The notes under the pieces are model-generated. The model did not search any database, was not told the DNA's origin, and worked only from the letters and a program-made list of their open reading frames with translations. Position numbers and translations under genes: made by a program. This document shows positions 25,418-35,902 of a stretch of 64,000 bases of DNA, piece by piece (position 1 is the first letter of the stretch; the number at the start of each line of letters is the position of its first letter). The stretch spans positions 546,592 to 610,591 of the forward strand of contig NZ_JACHCZ010000001.1 of NCBI RefSeq assembly GCF_014207255.1, given 5' to 3'. This DNA is from Pseudomonas sp. JAI120. Lineage in GTDB: Bacteria > Pseudomonadota > Gammaproteobacteria > Pseudomonadales > Pseudomonadaceae.

Positions 25418-25492
25418 AAAGGGGCGTCTGGGGAACAGGGAACCTCCTAATAACAGGCGCCTTTGTTGATACGTCAAAAAAGGTACCCACCC

Positions 25493-28400
25493 ATGCAGAC
25501 TCCCTCTTCCGTATCCATCCACCCGCGTCACTCTTTTCTGCCCTCCCCCCAAAATGATAGCCAAAGCCAGCCAGCGCCCGACCAGTCGTCCACCGCCCCA
25601 CAACCCGCCACGCCCCTGCATTTACACCGCCACAAGCGTGTTGCCAATGCCGGTTTGGAGCAGGCGCAGGCAGACAAGCACAACCTGCGGACCCTGGGGC
25701 AAACACTCAACGAAACCGCCAAACGCCTGGGCGCGGACGCAACGCCCCAGGCCATCCTGGGCGCGCTGAAAACGACGACCATCGATATTCATCCCGAGTC
25801 CTCCTCGTCCGAAGCCGGTGCCACCGTCACGCTTGAGGCTTACATCAGGTCGTCCGGCTTGAGCATACCCACCAGCCACTTTGCCCTGACCGCCCTGGCG
25901 GACGCGGTGCTCAACAGAGCCCAGGAACACCCTCTGGGCAACTTTGGTGGCGCGCTGTCCTGGCCACTACCGTTGGGGGCCGATGGGCAACGTTCGCTGG
26001 TGGACGCCGCCCGGCGCTATGCGACCCAGCATTCGAACCCACCACGGATGGGGGTAAGCCCGAGTGTGCTGGAGTACTTGAACAGCAACCAGCCACTTTC
26101 CGCCGAGGCCATCAAAGATCCGGCCAAGGCGCTGGAAACGCTCCTTGGCACGCCCCGCGCGCAAGCGTTGGGCAAAGTCTTGCAGGCTCAGTTGAACGGT
26201 ATTGCCACCGACTCCAGCGTGAACGACTACCTGTTGGCCGCCATGCATCTGCTGCTGGATCCGTCATCCATTGCCGAGACCCAGCCGAACAAGGTTGCCG
26301 GCTTCGATCTGGCACAGCGAGATCACTGGGGCAAACCCGCTTCAGCGCTGTTGGGCAACCTCAGCGCGCATTTGGATAACGAAGGCCACACCACGCCTGG
26401 AATGGCCAAGGTCGGCGCTTACCTGTTACTGGCGAGGAAAGCCCCCGAACTGCTGATCAAAGACATCCCTGCCAACGTGACCTATGGAAGTCCAGCCTGG
26501 GTCAGCCTGTCCATCGCAGCGGCTACGATAGAAGCCCAGACACCGGGTAAAGTCCCCAATATGACCTTTGCCCAAGTCATGCTGGAAGCCGAAAATGCCG
26601 GCCTGCAAGACCTGGACGTGACCCAGCAGGCACAGACCGCCGCGCTGCGGACCTGGGGCGTCGTCAACGGCGTGCTCTCTGAAGATGAAGCCGCTCGGTA
26701 CAACACCAGCGACATTGAAAAGGTCAGAGGCGCCTTCAACCTGCAGGCCGATGCGCGGGTAAATGCCAGCGACCAGATCGAAGCCAAAATCCCCAGTCGC
26801 AGGGAAATCGCCCTGGCCAAGCTGAAAGAAAGGTTTGGCGAGAACGTGCCTTTTGAAGAGAAACTCCTGACCGTAAAGAGCACCACACAGCCCTACGTCC
26901 AACCGCTCTATGACCCCAATCGGGCGCCCGCCGGCCCACACTCGTTGCTGGATATCGCGATGAGCGGGCTGCATCAGTATGAGTGGGAATCCACAGACGA
27001 TCGGATCATCGATGCCACACGAGGCAAGTCCCTGCAATTCGACGTAAACCAAGTGTTCGACGCAGAACTCACCCAGGCCATGAGCACTCGGAAAAAAGGC
27101 ATCGCCACGGCCGTCAAGCAAATGATCAGTCAGCTTCCGCTCAAGGACCGGGAGAATCTGGAATATGGGAAACTTGAGTTCTATCAAAACCATACCTACA
27201 CCCTGGGTATGGGCTTTACCGACCGAACCCTGACGGAAAAAAATCACAGGTTATTGATCAAGTCCACGGGGGTGAATAGCCAAACGGTTTATGAAGTGGA
27301 TTTAAAGCAAGGCACTGTTAAACCCGTTCCCGACACCGTATTGACCCAAGAGCGCGAGCGCAACGCCAACCGGGTCTACCCCATAGAAGCGTTCCCCCCC
27401 AAAGGTATGGCTGAAACGGTGTTTGAACAAAGCCAGAAAGCCCCAAACCCACTGCCCGTTCCCAACAGCTTTTCCAGTACCCGGACGCAGGCCCTCACCG
27501 ACGTGTTTATCCAACACTTGGATATCGATAACGAAGATGTGATCAAGGAGGCCGAGGGAGCGACAACCTTCGACCGGCAAATGGAAACCCAGTCGAAACT
27601 CGCCAATTTCTTCCTTGACCTGATTCCGTTCAAATCGGCGATCCAGAACTTTGTCGAGGGCAACTACCTGGATGGCGCCGTCGACCTGGGCATGGATATC
27701 TTCGGCTTTGTCACTGCCGGTGTGGGCACGGCAGCGAAAGTGGCCAAAGTCGGCGCCAAGGCGGTCAGCGCGACGACCAAGGCCCTCAAGATCGCCAAAA
27801 TCCTCGGCACCACCCTTATCGGCGAACTCAATCCTGTCAGTGGGGTGGGCAATCTCATCGAGGGTAGCGTCAAGATGATCGGCAAGGGCGTGGACAAGAT
27901 CAAGGCCACCAGTGGCACGTTAATCCAGGCTGTCAGCCGCGAGCATGGGCCCATCACACGCGGCACGTTCAAGATCGCGGACCAGACCTATGAGGCAGAC
28001 ACGATCCTCTCTAATGGACAACGGTATGCCTACGACGCGGCCAAGATGAAACCCTACGGGACGCCCCTGAACGATTTCAACCCGCTTGACACACTGTCAC
28101 CCAGGTCGCCATTGACGCACTCACCCAGGCAGCGTCATGGGCAGAGATTCAACCCCATTGACAGCAGCGGTCGGTCGCTACGTGTTCGAAAACCATTGCC
28201 CGAGGGCGACTATGTCGAAAGCATGCGGGGGAAACTGGAGGCGGACCATTTCAAACCGGATACCAAGCTGGCAACGATGAACAAATTCAAACAGGAAATG
28301 GACGATTACTACGATGCGCTGAAGCATTCGGGGCTTCCGGCACGCCCAACCCTGCCACCGATGCCGAAAGAGGTGTCTGTACCCGAGCTGATTGAAGAGG

Positions 28401-29014
28401 CCTATAAAGCCTCGGACGGCGTGGTGTTTGGGGAAAGCCATAAACAGATGGCGAGTTTCCGGACAATTTTCGAAAACGTCGAAACGTTAAAAACCCAAGG
28501 CGTCAAAAAATTTTATTTCGAAGGCTTGATCGATATGCCCCACGGGCTTGTGGATGACGGCATTGGCATCATCGGGCAAACCAAAACCCCTCGCACTAAC
28601 CCGACATTTGAAGAGCTGAAAAAAAAGCTCAGTGACAACGGCATAGAAGTCTTGCCGCTCGACCACTATTACCTCACACGGCATAAGGACCTTCACGACG
28701 CGCGCGTGCCAACCACCACAGGCGCCGGCTCTGAAAAACGACTCAGAGAGTTCAACTACTATGCCGCAGAAACCATCCAGGCAAATTCCGGCACTGAAAA
28801 ATGGGCGGCGTTGGTGGGGCATTCACACATGAATACCTCCGAAGGCGTCCCCGGCCTGGCTGAGTTGACTGGTGGCATCGGCGTTGGTGTCTACACCCAT
28901 CCAAAATACTCAGCCCCTACGGGCATGAGGCTGAGGAACCATGCGACAGACCCTGCCAAACCGGTAAATGCTGGAGGCGTTCCGGGGGATCTACAGATAT
29001 ACCGGACGCAGTAG
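25493..29014 (+). CDS. Large toxin/effector-like protein with central hydrophobic region and TIKI/ChaN-like C-terminus
   Basis: 1173 residues from ATG 25493 (AAAAGG about 9 bases upstream; a TTG ten codons earlier is less likely). The first 50 residues are Ser/Pro/Gln-rich, with no acidic residue among the first 20 (MQTPSSVSIHPRHSFLPSPQ), typical of type III secretion signals. A long helical region follows. At about 700-790 a hydrophobic stretch (LIPFKSAIQNFVEGNYLDGA, DIFGFVTAGVGTAAKVAKVG) resembles membrane-insertion or membrane-localising segments of large toxins. The C-terminal part (about 965-1140) has VVFGESHKQM and LVGHSHMN, the paired GxxH motifs of the TIKI/ChaN/EreA fold that is also found in the C2 domain of Pasteurella multocida toxin. 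There is no immunity gene, VgrG or Rhs neighbour. Likely a secreted virulence or anti-eukaryotic factor; target unknown. Confidence 0.72.
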   Translation: MQTPSSVSIHPRHSFLPSPQNDSQSQPAPDQSSTAPQPATPLHLHRHKRVANAGLEQAQADKHNLRTLGQTLNETAKRLGADATPQAILGALKTTTIDIHPESSSSEAGATVTLEAYIRSSGLSIPTSHFALTALADAVLNRAQEHPLGNFGGALSWPLPLGADGQRSLVDAARRYATQHSNPPRMGVSPSVLEYLNSNQPLSAEAIKDPAKALETLLGTPRAQALGKVLQAQLNGIATDSSVNDYLLAAMHLLLDPSSIAETQPNKVAGFDLAQRDHWGKPASALLGNLSAHLDNEGHTTPGMAKVGAYLLLARKAPELLIKDIPANVTYGSPAWVSLSIAAATIEAQTPGKVPNMTFAQVMLEAENAGLQDLDVTQQAQTAALRTWGVVNGVLSEDEAARYNTSDIEKVRGAFNLQADARVNASDQIEAKIPSRREIALAKLKERFGENVPFEEKLLTVKSTTQPYVQPLYDPNRAPAGPHSLLDIAMSGLHQYEWESTDDRIIDATRGKSLQFDVNQVFDAELTQAMSTRKKGIATAVKQMISQLPLKDRENLEYGKLEFYQNHTYTLGMGFTDRTLTEKNHRLLIKSTGVNSQTVYEVDLKQGTVKPVPDTVLTQERERNANRVYPIEAFPPKGMAETVFEQSQKAPNPLPVPNSFSSTRTQALTDVFIQHLDIDNEDVIKEAEGATTFDRQMETQSKLANFFLDLIPFKSAIQNFVEGNYLDGAVDLGMDIFGFVTAGVGTAAKVAKVGAKAVSATTKALKIAKILGTTLIGELNPVSGVGNLIEGSVKMIGKGVDKIKATSGTLIQAVSREHGPITRGTFKIADQTYEADTILSNGQRYAYDAAKMKPYGTPLNDFNPLDTLSPRSPLTHSPRQRHGQRFNPIDSSGRSLRVRKPLPEGDYVESMRGKLEADHFKPDTKLATMNKFKQEMDDYYDALKHSGLPARPTLPPMPKEVSVPELIEEAYKASDGVVFGESHKQMASFRTIFENVETLKTQGVKKFYFEGLIDMPHGLVDDGIGIIGQTKTPRTNPTFEELKKKLSDNGIEVLPLDHYYLTRHKDLHDARVPTTTGAGSEKRLREFNYYAAETIQANSGTEKWAALVGHSHMNTSEGVPGLAELTGGIGVGVYTHPKYSAPTGMRLRNHATDPAKPVNAGGVPGDLQIYRTQ

Positions 29015-29141
29015 GTTTCCCCCACGCGAAAACCATAGCCCAGGGCCAGACCCCCAATGGCCCCGAGCATTTCGCATGGCACCAGCACGCCCGACAACAT
29101 CCCGATGGCCAGCCGCACGCCGGTCAGCACGTGGCCCAGGC

Positions 29142-30053
29142 CTAGCGTTGCAAACCGGTGCCTGGCTGGCTGCACAGCTCAACCAGCCAATCCACAAACA
29201 CCCTCACCCGCTGCGACAACTGGCGATGCGGCGGATACAGCGCCGTCAGTGCCATTTTCGGCACCGGCAATTGCGCCAGCACGGGCACCAGGCTGCCTTG
29301 GGCCAGTTGCCGCATCGCGTGATAGTGCGGCGCCTGAATCAGGCCGTAGCCGGCTTCGCACGCGGCGAAATAGCCGTCGGAGCTGTTGACCGCCACGCGC
29401 TTGGGCAAATGGATCGGGCGCACGGCGTTGTCGACCAGAAACTCCAGGCCGAACCGCTTGCCACTGGCCGTGGAGACATACTCGACCATCTGGTGATTGG
29501 CCAAGTCCTCAAGGGACGCGGGTACGCCCATGCGTTCCAGATACCCGGGGCTCGCCAAGGTCAACTGGTCCATCATTGCCAAAGGCCTGGCTACCAGCGA
29601 CTCATCCAAGGCCAGGCCGCCACGCAGCACACAATCGACACCTTCGCGGATCAGGTCCACCGGGCGGTCGTTCAGGCCTATGTCCAATTCGATCTGCGGA
29701 TAGCGCGCGGTGAACGCCGGCAACGCGGGAATCACAATCAAGCGCCCGATGCCCGAAGGCATGTCCACACTCAAGGTGCCGCGCGGGTTCTGGCGGCGAG
29801 TGGAGAACACCGCCTCGGTTTCTTCCAGGTCGGTGAGCAACTGTACGCAGCGCTGGTAATACGCAGCGCCATCCAGGGTCGGGCTCACCTGGCGCGTGGT
29901 GCGTTGCAGCAACTGCACGCCCAGGTGCGCTTCCAATTGCTTGATCAGGATAGTCACCGAAGCGCGCGGCAGTTGCAGGCTGTCGGCGGCCTTGGCAAAC
30001 CCGCCCAGTTCAACAATTCGGGTAAATACGCGCATCGCGTTGAAACGGTCCAC
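29142..30053 (-). CDS. LysR-family transcription regulator
   Basis: 303 residues. The N-terminal winged helix-turn-helix is MRVFTRIVELGGFAKAADSL ... PRASVTILIKQLEAHLGVQLL, followed by a periplasmic-binding-like effector domain (about 90-295) with LSVDMPSGIGRLIVIPALPAF. This belongs to the CrgA/AaeR-like subgroup often found next to oxidoreductases. It is divergent from the aldo/keto reductase gene across about 118 bases and most likely controls it and itself. The effector is unknown. Confidence 0.92.
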   Translation of the reverse strand: MDRFNAMRVFTRIVELGGFAKAADSLQLPRASVTILIKQLEAHLGVQLLQRTTRQVSPTLDGAAYYQRCVQLLTDLEETEAVFSTRRQNPRGTLSVDMPSGIGRLIVIPALPAFTARYPQIELDIGLNDRPVDLIREGVDCVLRGGLALDESLVARPLAMMDQLTLASPGYLERMGVPASLEDLANHQMVEYVSTASGKRFGLEFLVDNAVRPIHLPKRVAVNSSDGYFAACEAGYGLIQAPHYHAMRQLAQGSLVPVLAQLPVPKMALTALYPPHRQLSQRVRVFVDWLVELCSQPGTGLQR

Positions 30054-30108
30054 GGGCGACTCCTTACGCGGATTATTTAGATATTACGAATAGTGATAGT
30101 GCTTTTAG

Positions 30109-31167
<1,059 letters not shown>

Positions 31168-31183
31168 ACCACGCTGTTCAGAG

Positions 31184-31212
31184 GGGGCACCGTTAATCGG
31201 TGCTCCTGTTTT
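31184..31212 (+). terminator. Terminator after the aldo/keto reductase gene
   Basis: Nine-pair stem GGGGCACCG / CGGTGCTCC (one G-T pair), 5-base loop, then TGTTTTC. Separates the reductase from the chemoreceptor transcript. Confidence 0.75.
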
Positions 31213-31228
31213 CTTGCACCATCGTACC

Positions 31229-31255
31229 TAAAGCTCTTCCTCGCCAAGCCGATAG
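31229..31255 (+). promoter_or_regulatory. FliA (sigma-28) promoter of the chemoreceptor gene
   Basis: TAAAGCTC, 11 bases, GCCGATAG: consensus is TAAAGTTT-N11-GCCGATAA. Spacing is exact and the -10 half differs at one base. 57 bases upstream of the receptor ATG, so the receptor should be made with the flagellar class IV genes. Confidence 0.8.
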
Positions 31256-31312
31256 CCCTACGAAGCTCCAAAAAGCCGCGTCAATAATAAACGCTTCGTA
31301 AGGACGACCCCC

Positions 31313-33307
31313 ATGCCCCCACTGCGCTCCATCCAAGCTCGCTATACCCTGTTTCTGGTGCTGTTCGTCCTGGTGCTATTCGTGTTGACCGTCGTCGGTA
31401 TCGGCCAGTTGGTCGCGCCCACGCTGCGCCATACCGAAGAACAGGTGGTGCTCAACCGCATCAGTGAGGTGGCCGAACAGATCCAGGGCGAACTGAACAA
31501 GGTTCAGTCCCAGCAACGCACCATCACCCAAACCATCCCGCTGCTCGACAGCGATGCCATCGACAAGGTCCTGCCCGGCCTGGTCGACCAATATGGTGAG
31601 CTGAAGGTCTTCGGTGGTGGTATCTGGCCGCTGCCCAACCAGCGCACGCCGGGGCGCAATAAACACAGCACCTTCTGGCACCGTGATGCGGCGGGCAAGC
31701 TGGCAGTGAACACGTTCTGGAACAGCGACCCCGCCCCCAACTATTACGACCAGAGCTGGTACAAGGGCGGCCTCGCTTCGCCACGCGGCCAATGTGCCTG
31801 GGCCGCGGCCTACAAGGACGACGCCAGCCAGGAGCCACGCACCAACTGCGCCATGGCGATCCAGCGTGACGGCGCGGCGTACGGCGTGGCCACCATCGAC
31901 GTGACCCTGGGCTTCTTCAACGAACTGGTTGCGAGCAAGGAAAAGGACATCGGCGGGCAGATGCTGATCGTCGAAGGCGACGGCAAGATCATCAGCAACA
32001 GCACACGCCTGAGCAGCCCCGTGGTCCTGAAGAACATCAGTGAGTTGACCGGAACCTCAGCCTTTGCCACCCAGGTCAGCAAAGCCCTCGCCCATCGCGA
32101 CCAGGCCTTGCAGCGCAGCGAGTTCGACAACCAGGGCGTGGCCAGCACCTTCTACATGCGCCCCATCGAAGGCACACCGTGGTTCCTCGCCACCGCCCTG
32201 CCCACCTCGCTGATCACCGCCCAGCGCGATGACGTGCTCGGCAGCCTGGCCCTGCTGCAGATTCCCATGGTGTTGCTGCTGGTGCTGCTGGCGGTGTATG
32301 CGATCCGCCAACTGGTGCAGCGCATGAAAACCCTGAAGACCAACATCGACGCGCTGTCCACCGGCGATGCCGACCTGACGCGGCGCATCACCATCCGCGC
32401 CGAAGACGAACTGGGCGCCATCGGCCATTCGGTGAACCGCTTTATCGTCTACTTGCAAGACATGATCGGCGAAGTGACCCAGGCCACCGGGGCCATGTCA
32501 TCGGGCCTTGAGCAATTGCAGCACACCTCGGCGCACACCAACAGCATCCTGGTGCGCCACGCCTCGGAGACCGACCAGACCGTCACCGCGATCACCGAAA
32601 TGAGCTCCACCGCCGACACCGTGGCGCAAAACGCAGCGGAAACCGCCTCGTTCACCCAACGCGCCAACGAACATGCCGACCGCTCCCGCGTGGTGGTGGG
32701 TGAAGCGTCCACCAGTGTCAGCGCGCTGATCGGCGAAGTCGCCAGTGCCACCCACACCGTCGAGAACATGCGCCAGGACGCCGCGCGCATCACCGAAACC
32801 CTCGGCGTGATCGGCGCGATTGCCGGCCAGACCAACCTGCTGGCTCTCAACGCCGCGATTGAAGCCGCGCGGGCTGGCGAGCAAGGCCGTGGTTTTGCGG
32901 TGGTGGCAGACGAAGTCCGCGCACTGGCAGCGCGTACCCAGGCCAGCACCTCGCAGATCAATGAGATGCTCGCGCGCCTGACCACCGGTGTGAGTTCGTC
33001 GGTAGCGGCCATGGAAAACACCCAGGCCAGTTGCCAGTCGGCGGCGGATGCCACGGCGCGGGTAAACAGCGGCCTCGACGAAATGGCCGGTTCGGTCAGC
33101 CATATTAATAACCTCAGCACCCAGATCGCCACCGCCGCCGAGCAGCAAAGTGCGGTGACCGAAGAGATCAACCGCAGCATGGTGCATATCCGACATATGG
33201 TCGAAGAGCTGGTGCAAAGCGGGCATGCCACGGAAACCAATACGCAAAGCCTGCTGGACGCCAATGGCCGGGTGATTGCATTGATGAGCCGTTTCAAGGT
33301 GCGCTGA
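31313..33307 (+). CDS. Methyl-accepting chemotaxis protein with periplasmic Cache domain
   Basis: Transmembrane chemoreceptor, 664 residues. TM1 lies at about 12-32, the periplasmic ligand domain at about 35-305 (Cache-like, with [19 protein letters not shown] and the tail strand GVATIDVTL), TM2 at about 311-333, HAMP at about 335-385, and a long signalling domain with the hairpin tip [36 protein letters not shown]. Glu/Gln-rich methylation helices flank the tip. Ligand cannot be read from sequence; the double Tyr-Asp pattern suggests an organic cation or amino acid-type ligand, low confidence. Transcribed from a FliA promoter. Confidence 0.94.
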   Translation: MPPLRSIQARYTLFLVLFVLVLFVLTVVGIGQLVAPTLRHTEEQVVLNRISEVAEQIQGELNKVQSQQRTITQTIPLLDSDAIDKVLPGLVDQYGELKVFGGGIWPLPNQRTPGRNKHSTFWHRDAAGKLAVNTFWNSDPAPNYYDQSWYKGGLASPRGQCAWAAAYKDDASQEPRTNCAMAIQRDGAAYGVATIDVTLGFFNELVASKEKDIGGQMLIVEGDGKIISNSTRLSSPVVLKNISELTGTSAFATQVSKALAHRDQALQRSEFDNQGVASTFYMRPIEGTPWFLATALPTSLITAQRDDVLGSLALLQIPMVLLLVLLAVYAIRQLVQRMKTLKTNIDALSTGDADLTRRITIRAEDELGAIGHSVNRFIVYLQDMIGEVTQATGAMSSGLEQLQHTSAHTNSILVRHASETDQTVTAITEMSSTADTVAQNAAETASFTQRANEHADRSRVVVGEASTSVSALIGEVASATHTVENMRQDAARITETLGVIGAIAGQTNLLALNAAIEAARAGEQGRGFAVVADEVRALAARTQASTSQINEMLARLTTGVSSSVAAMENTQASCQSAADATARVNSGLDEMAGSVSHINNLSTQIATAAEQQSAVTEEINRSMVHIRHMVEELVQSGHATETNTQSLLDANGRVIALMSRFKVR

Positions 33308-33320
33308 TAAATGGCTGAAA

Positions 33321-33345
33321 CACTCCCGTGCAATGTGCGGGAGTG
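33321..33345 (+). terminator. Hairpin after the chemoreceptor gene
   Basis: Perfect 8-base stem CACTCCCG / CGGGAGTG with 9-base loop, 14 bases after the stop. No T run follows, so termination efficiency is uncertain. Confidence 0.5.
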
Positions 33346-33397
33346 GGACTATTCTGACAGTTCCAAGTGTTCAGCCCCGCCACACAGGAGGTGTGCC

Positions 33398-33856
33398 ATG
33401 CGCGCTGCCGAGCAGTCGGTCCGATTGGAGCGGATCAGTCAGGAACGTTTTATCCAGGCCCCTATCGATGCCGTTTACGACTATGTGACCCAACCGGATC
33501 GCTGGCACGAATGGCACCCCACTTCCCTCGGTGCCGACACCGGCACCACCGGCCCACTCCACGCCGGTGCACGCTTTACCGAAATGATCGACTTGCTGGG
33601 CGTACGCGTGCCCATGAGCTACCGCGTGCAGATCGCCCGGCGTCCCGACGAGTTCAAGACGGTGTTCACCTCACTGGCGGTCGACGGCTCGATTCACTAC
33701 TTTTTGCAGGCCTTTCGCGACGGCACCCTGTTCAAGCGCGTGCTGACCTATGAAACCGAATTGCAGTTGGCCAGCCTCCATGAACGGATGATCGAGCTGT
33801 CGGCGATTGCACTGGACCGTCTCAAGCAGCGGATGGAAAACTCGCACTCTGTATAA
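33398..33856 (+). CDS. SRPBCC (START/polyketide cyclase-like) family protein
   Basis: 152 residues. ATG 33398 has a perfect AGGAGG upstream; the frame opens 29 codons earlier without a site. ERFIQAPIDAVYDYVTQPDRWHEWHPTSLG is the SRPBCC-fold N-terminus (strand then alpha-helix with the typical D-P-x-x-W-x-x-W). A long C-terminal helix LHERMIELSAIALDRLKQRM closes the hydrophobic cup. These proteins bind hydrophobic ligands or act as cyclases; the role here is unknown. Soluble, no signal peptide. Confidence 0.88.
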   Translation: MRAAEQSVRLERISQERFIQAPIDAVYDYVTQPDRWHEWHPTSLGADTGTTGPLHAGARFTEMIDLLGVRVPMSYRVQIARRPDEFKTVFTSLAVDGSIHYFLQAFRDGTLFKRVLTYETELQLASLHERMIELSAIALDRLKQRMENSHSV

Positions 33857-33937
33857 TTTTGAAACATTACCGCGACGCCCTCTGCGAAAAAGCAGGGAGA
33901 ATGCCCCGCCTACTGCCCGGTATTGGACGAGACCTCG

Positions 33938-34384
33938 ATGAAAACCCCCTTGCGATTGGCCCTGCTTTCAGCGCTGCTCACCACCACCTTGGCCCAGGCC
34001 GCCGACCTGATCCCCATCGATGTGCACCGCGACGCCAATTGCGGCTGCTGCAAAAAGTGGATCAGCCATCTGGAAAGCAACGGCTTCAAGGTCAACGACC
34101 ATGTCGAAGCCGACATGAGCGCCGTCAAACGACGCCTCGGCGTGGCCCCGCGCCTGGGCTCGTGCCATACCGCCGTGATCGACGGCAAGTTCGTCGAAGG
34201 CCATGTGCCCGCCGAGCAGGTATTGGCCTTGCGCAAGCGCGACGACCTGCTGGGAATCGCCGCACCGGGCATGCCCATGGGTTCGCCCGGCATGGAAATA
34301 GAGGGTCATGCCGAGGCGTATCAAGTCATCGGCCTGACCCGCGACGGTCAGGATGTGGTGGTGGCGGACTACCCGGCGCACTGA
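33938..34384 (+). CDS. DUF411 periplasmic metal-binding protein
   Basis: 148-residue precursor. MKTPLRLALLSALLTTTLAQ is a cleavable signal ending AQAA. The mature part has the DUF411 pattern DANCGCCKKWISHLESNGF (three Cys) and RLGSCHTAVIDGKFVEGHVP (Cys-His and His), then a Met/Pro-rich APGMPMGSPGME suited to copper. Likely a periplasmic copper-handling protein. The open frame begins 5 codons earlier with TTG. Only 3 bases separate it from the membrane protein gene that follows. Confidence 0.9.
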   Translation: MKTPLRLALLSALLTTTLAQAADLIPIDVHRDANCGCCKKWISHLESNGFKVNDHVEADMSAVKRRLGVAPRLGSCHTAVIDGKFVEGHVPAEQVLALRKRDDLLGIAAPGMPMGSPGMEIEGHAEAYQVIGLTRDGQDVVVADYPAH

Positions 34385-34387
34385 TCG

Positions 34388-34831
34388 GTGCCGGTGGGTT
34401 ACCTGGGGCTGTTTCTCGCCGCATTCGGCGCGGCGACGTTACTGCCGCTGCAATCGGAGGCGGTGCTGGTCGGCCTGTTGATCAGCGGGCATTACAGCCT
34501 GTGGTTACTTCTGGGGATTGCCACCTTGGGCAATGTCCTCGGCTCGCTGGTCAATTGGTGGCTGGGACGCTGGGTGGAGCACTTCAAGCAGCGCCGCTGG
34601 TTTCCGGTCAGCGACAAGCAGTTGGAAAAAGCCCGCCACCATTACCAACGCTGGGGGCACTGGACGCTGCTGCTCAGTTGGGTGCCTGTCATAGGCGACC
34701 CGCTGACGTTGGTGGCCGGGGTGATGCGTGAGCCGTTGTGGCGGTTCCTGCTGCTGGTGACCCTGGCCAAGGGCCTGCGATACGCGGTACTCGCCGCTAT
34801 CACCTTGCAGTGGGTGTTAATCCCCCGTTAA
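34388..34831 (+). CDS. YqaA/DedA-family inner-membrane protein
   Basis: 147 residues starting at GTG 34388, 3 bases after the DUF411 stop. Four or so hydrophobic segments with the family marks ATLLPLQSEAVLVGLL (E in the re-entrant loop), GNVLGSLVNWWLGRW and SWVPVIGDPLTLVAGVMR. DedA/SNARE-associated proteins are linked to undecaprenyl-phosphate and phospholipid translocation; YqaA members are less studied. Co-transcribed with the DUF411 gene. Confidence 0.9.
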   Translation: MPVGYLGLFLAAFGAATLLPLQSEAVLVGLLISGHYSLWLLLGIATLGNVLGSLVNWWLGRWVEHFKQRRWFPVSDKQLEKARHHYQRWGHWTLLLSWVPVIGDPLTLVAGVMREPLWRFLLLVTLAKGLRYAVLAAITLQWVLIPR

Positions 34832-34875
34832 TCCCCCGCAAACAGCATCCGAGCACCCTACTCGGAGCCCCGCCC

Positions 34876-35877
34876 ATGCCTCTATCCCGTGCTTTTTGCA
34901 TCGCCGGCCTGCTGACGGCCAGCATCGCCCCGGCGTTCGCCGCCAGCTATGGCCCTGAGCTGCAAGGCTTCCAATACCCCTATCCCCTCGAACATTTCCA
35001 ATTCCAATCCCAGGGTAAATCCCTGCAAATGGGCTACATGGACGTGCCGGCCAAGGGGCAACCCAACGGTCGCAGCGTAGTGCTGATGCATGGCAAGAAC
35101 TTTTGCGGCGCCACCTGGGAAAGCACGATCAAGGCCTTGAGCGACGCCGGTTACCGGGTGATTGCACCGGACCAGATCGGCTTCTGCAGTTCCAGCAAGC
35201 CCGACCACTACCAGTACAGCTTCCAGCAGTTGGCCCTCAACACCCACCAACTGCTGGAAAAACTCGGTATTCAGAAGGCCACGCTGCTCGGCCATTCCAC
35301 CGGCGGCATGCTCGCCACCCGTTACGCGCTGATGTACCCCGAGCAGACCGAACAGCTCGGGCTGGTCAATCCCATTGGCCTGGAAGACTGGAAAGCCTTG
35401 GGCGTGCCCTCGCTCAGCGTCGACCAATGGTATGCGCGGGAGCAAAAAGTCAGCGCCGAGGGGATTCGCAAGTACCAGCTCAACACGTATTACGTCGGGC
35501 GCTGGAAGCCTGAGTACGAGCGTTGGGTAGACATGTATGCGGGCCTGAGCAATGGCCCCGGGCACACGCTGGTCGCATGGAACTCGGCGTTGATTTACGA
35601 CATGATCTTCACCCAGCCGGTGTACTACGAGTTCAAGAACCTGCAGATGCCCACCCTGCTGCTCATCGGTACCGCCGACACCACCGCCATCGGCAAAGAC
35701 ATTGCGCCGCCGGCGGTCAAGGCCAGGATCGGCAACTACGCGGTATTGGGCAAGCAAGTGGCCAAACTGATTCCCCACGCCACACTGGTGGAGTTTCCAG
35801 GCCTGGGCCATGCACCGCAGATGGAAGAGCCCGCGAAGTTTCACCAGGCGCTGTTGCAGGGGTTGAACGCCCTTTAA
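34876..35877 (+). CDS. Exported alpha/beta hydrolase
   Basis: 333 residues with a signal peptide (cleavage after APAFAA), so periplasmic. Alpha/beta-hydrolase features: VVLMHGKNFCGATW (oxyanion loop HG), nucleophile Ser in LLGHSTGGMLA, an Asp in LIGTADTTAIG and catalytic His in FPGLGHAPQME. RVIAPDQIGFCSSSKPDHY is the usual post-strand loop. Esterase or peptidase-like; substrate unknown. CGGAG lies 9 bases before the ATG. The following dehydrogenase begins 25 bases on. Confidence 0.92.
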   Translation: MPLSRAFCIAGLLTASIAPAFAASYGPELQGFQYPYPLEHFQFQSQGKSLQMGYMDVPAKGQPNGRSVVLMHGKNFCGATWESTIKALSDAGYRVIAPDQIGFCSSSKPDHYQYSFQQLALNTHQLLEKLGIQKATLLGHSTGGMLATRYALMYPEQTEQLGLVNPIGLEDWKALGVPSLSVDQWYAREQKVSAEGIRKYQLNTYYVGRWKPEYERWVDMYAGLSNGPGHTLVAWNSALIYDMIFTQPVYYEFKNLQMPTLLLIGTADTTAIGKDIAPPAVKARIGNYAVLGKQVAKLIPHATLVEFPGLGHAPQMEEPAKFHQALLQGLNAL

Positions 35878-35902
35878 TCCAACTTTTTCGAGGCACGCGA
35901 GC

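Noticed and set aside
28968..30080. 370-codon + strand frame opposite the LysR gene
   Set aside because: Arg/His/Gln-rich antisense shadow; the LysR product is complete on the other strand.
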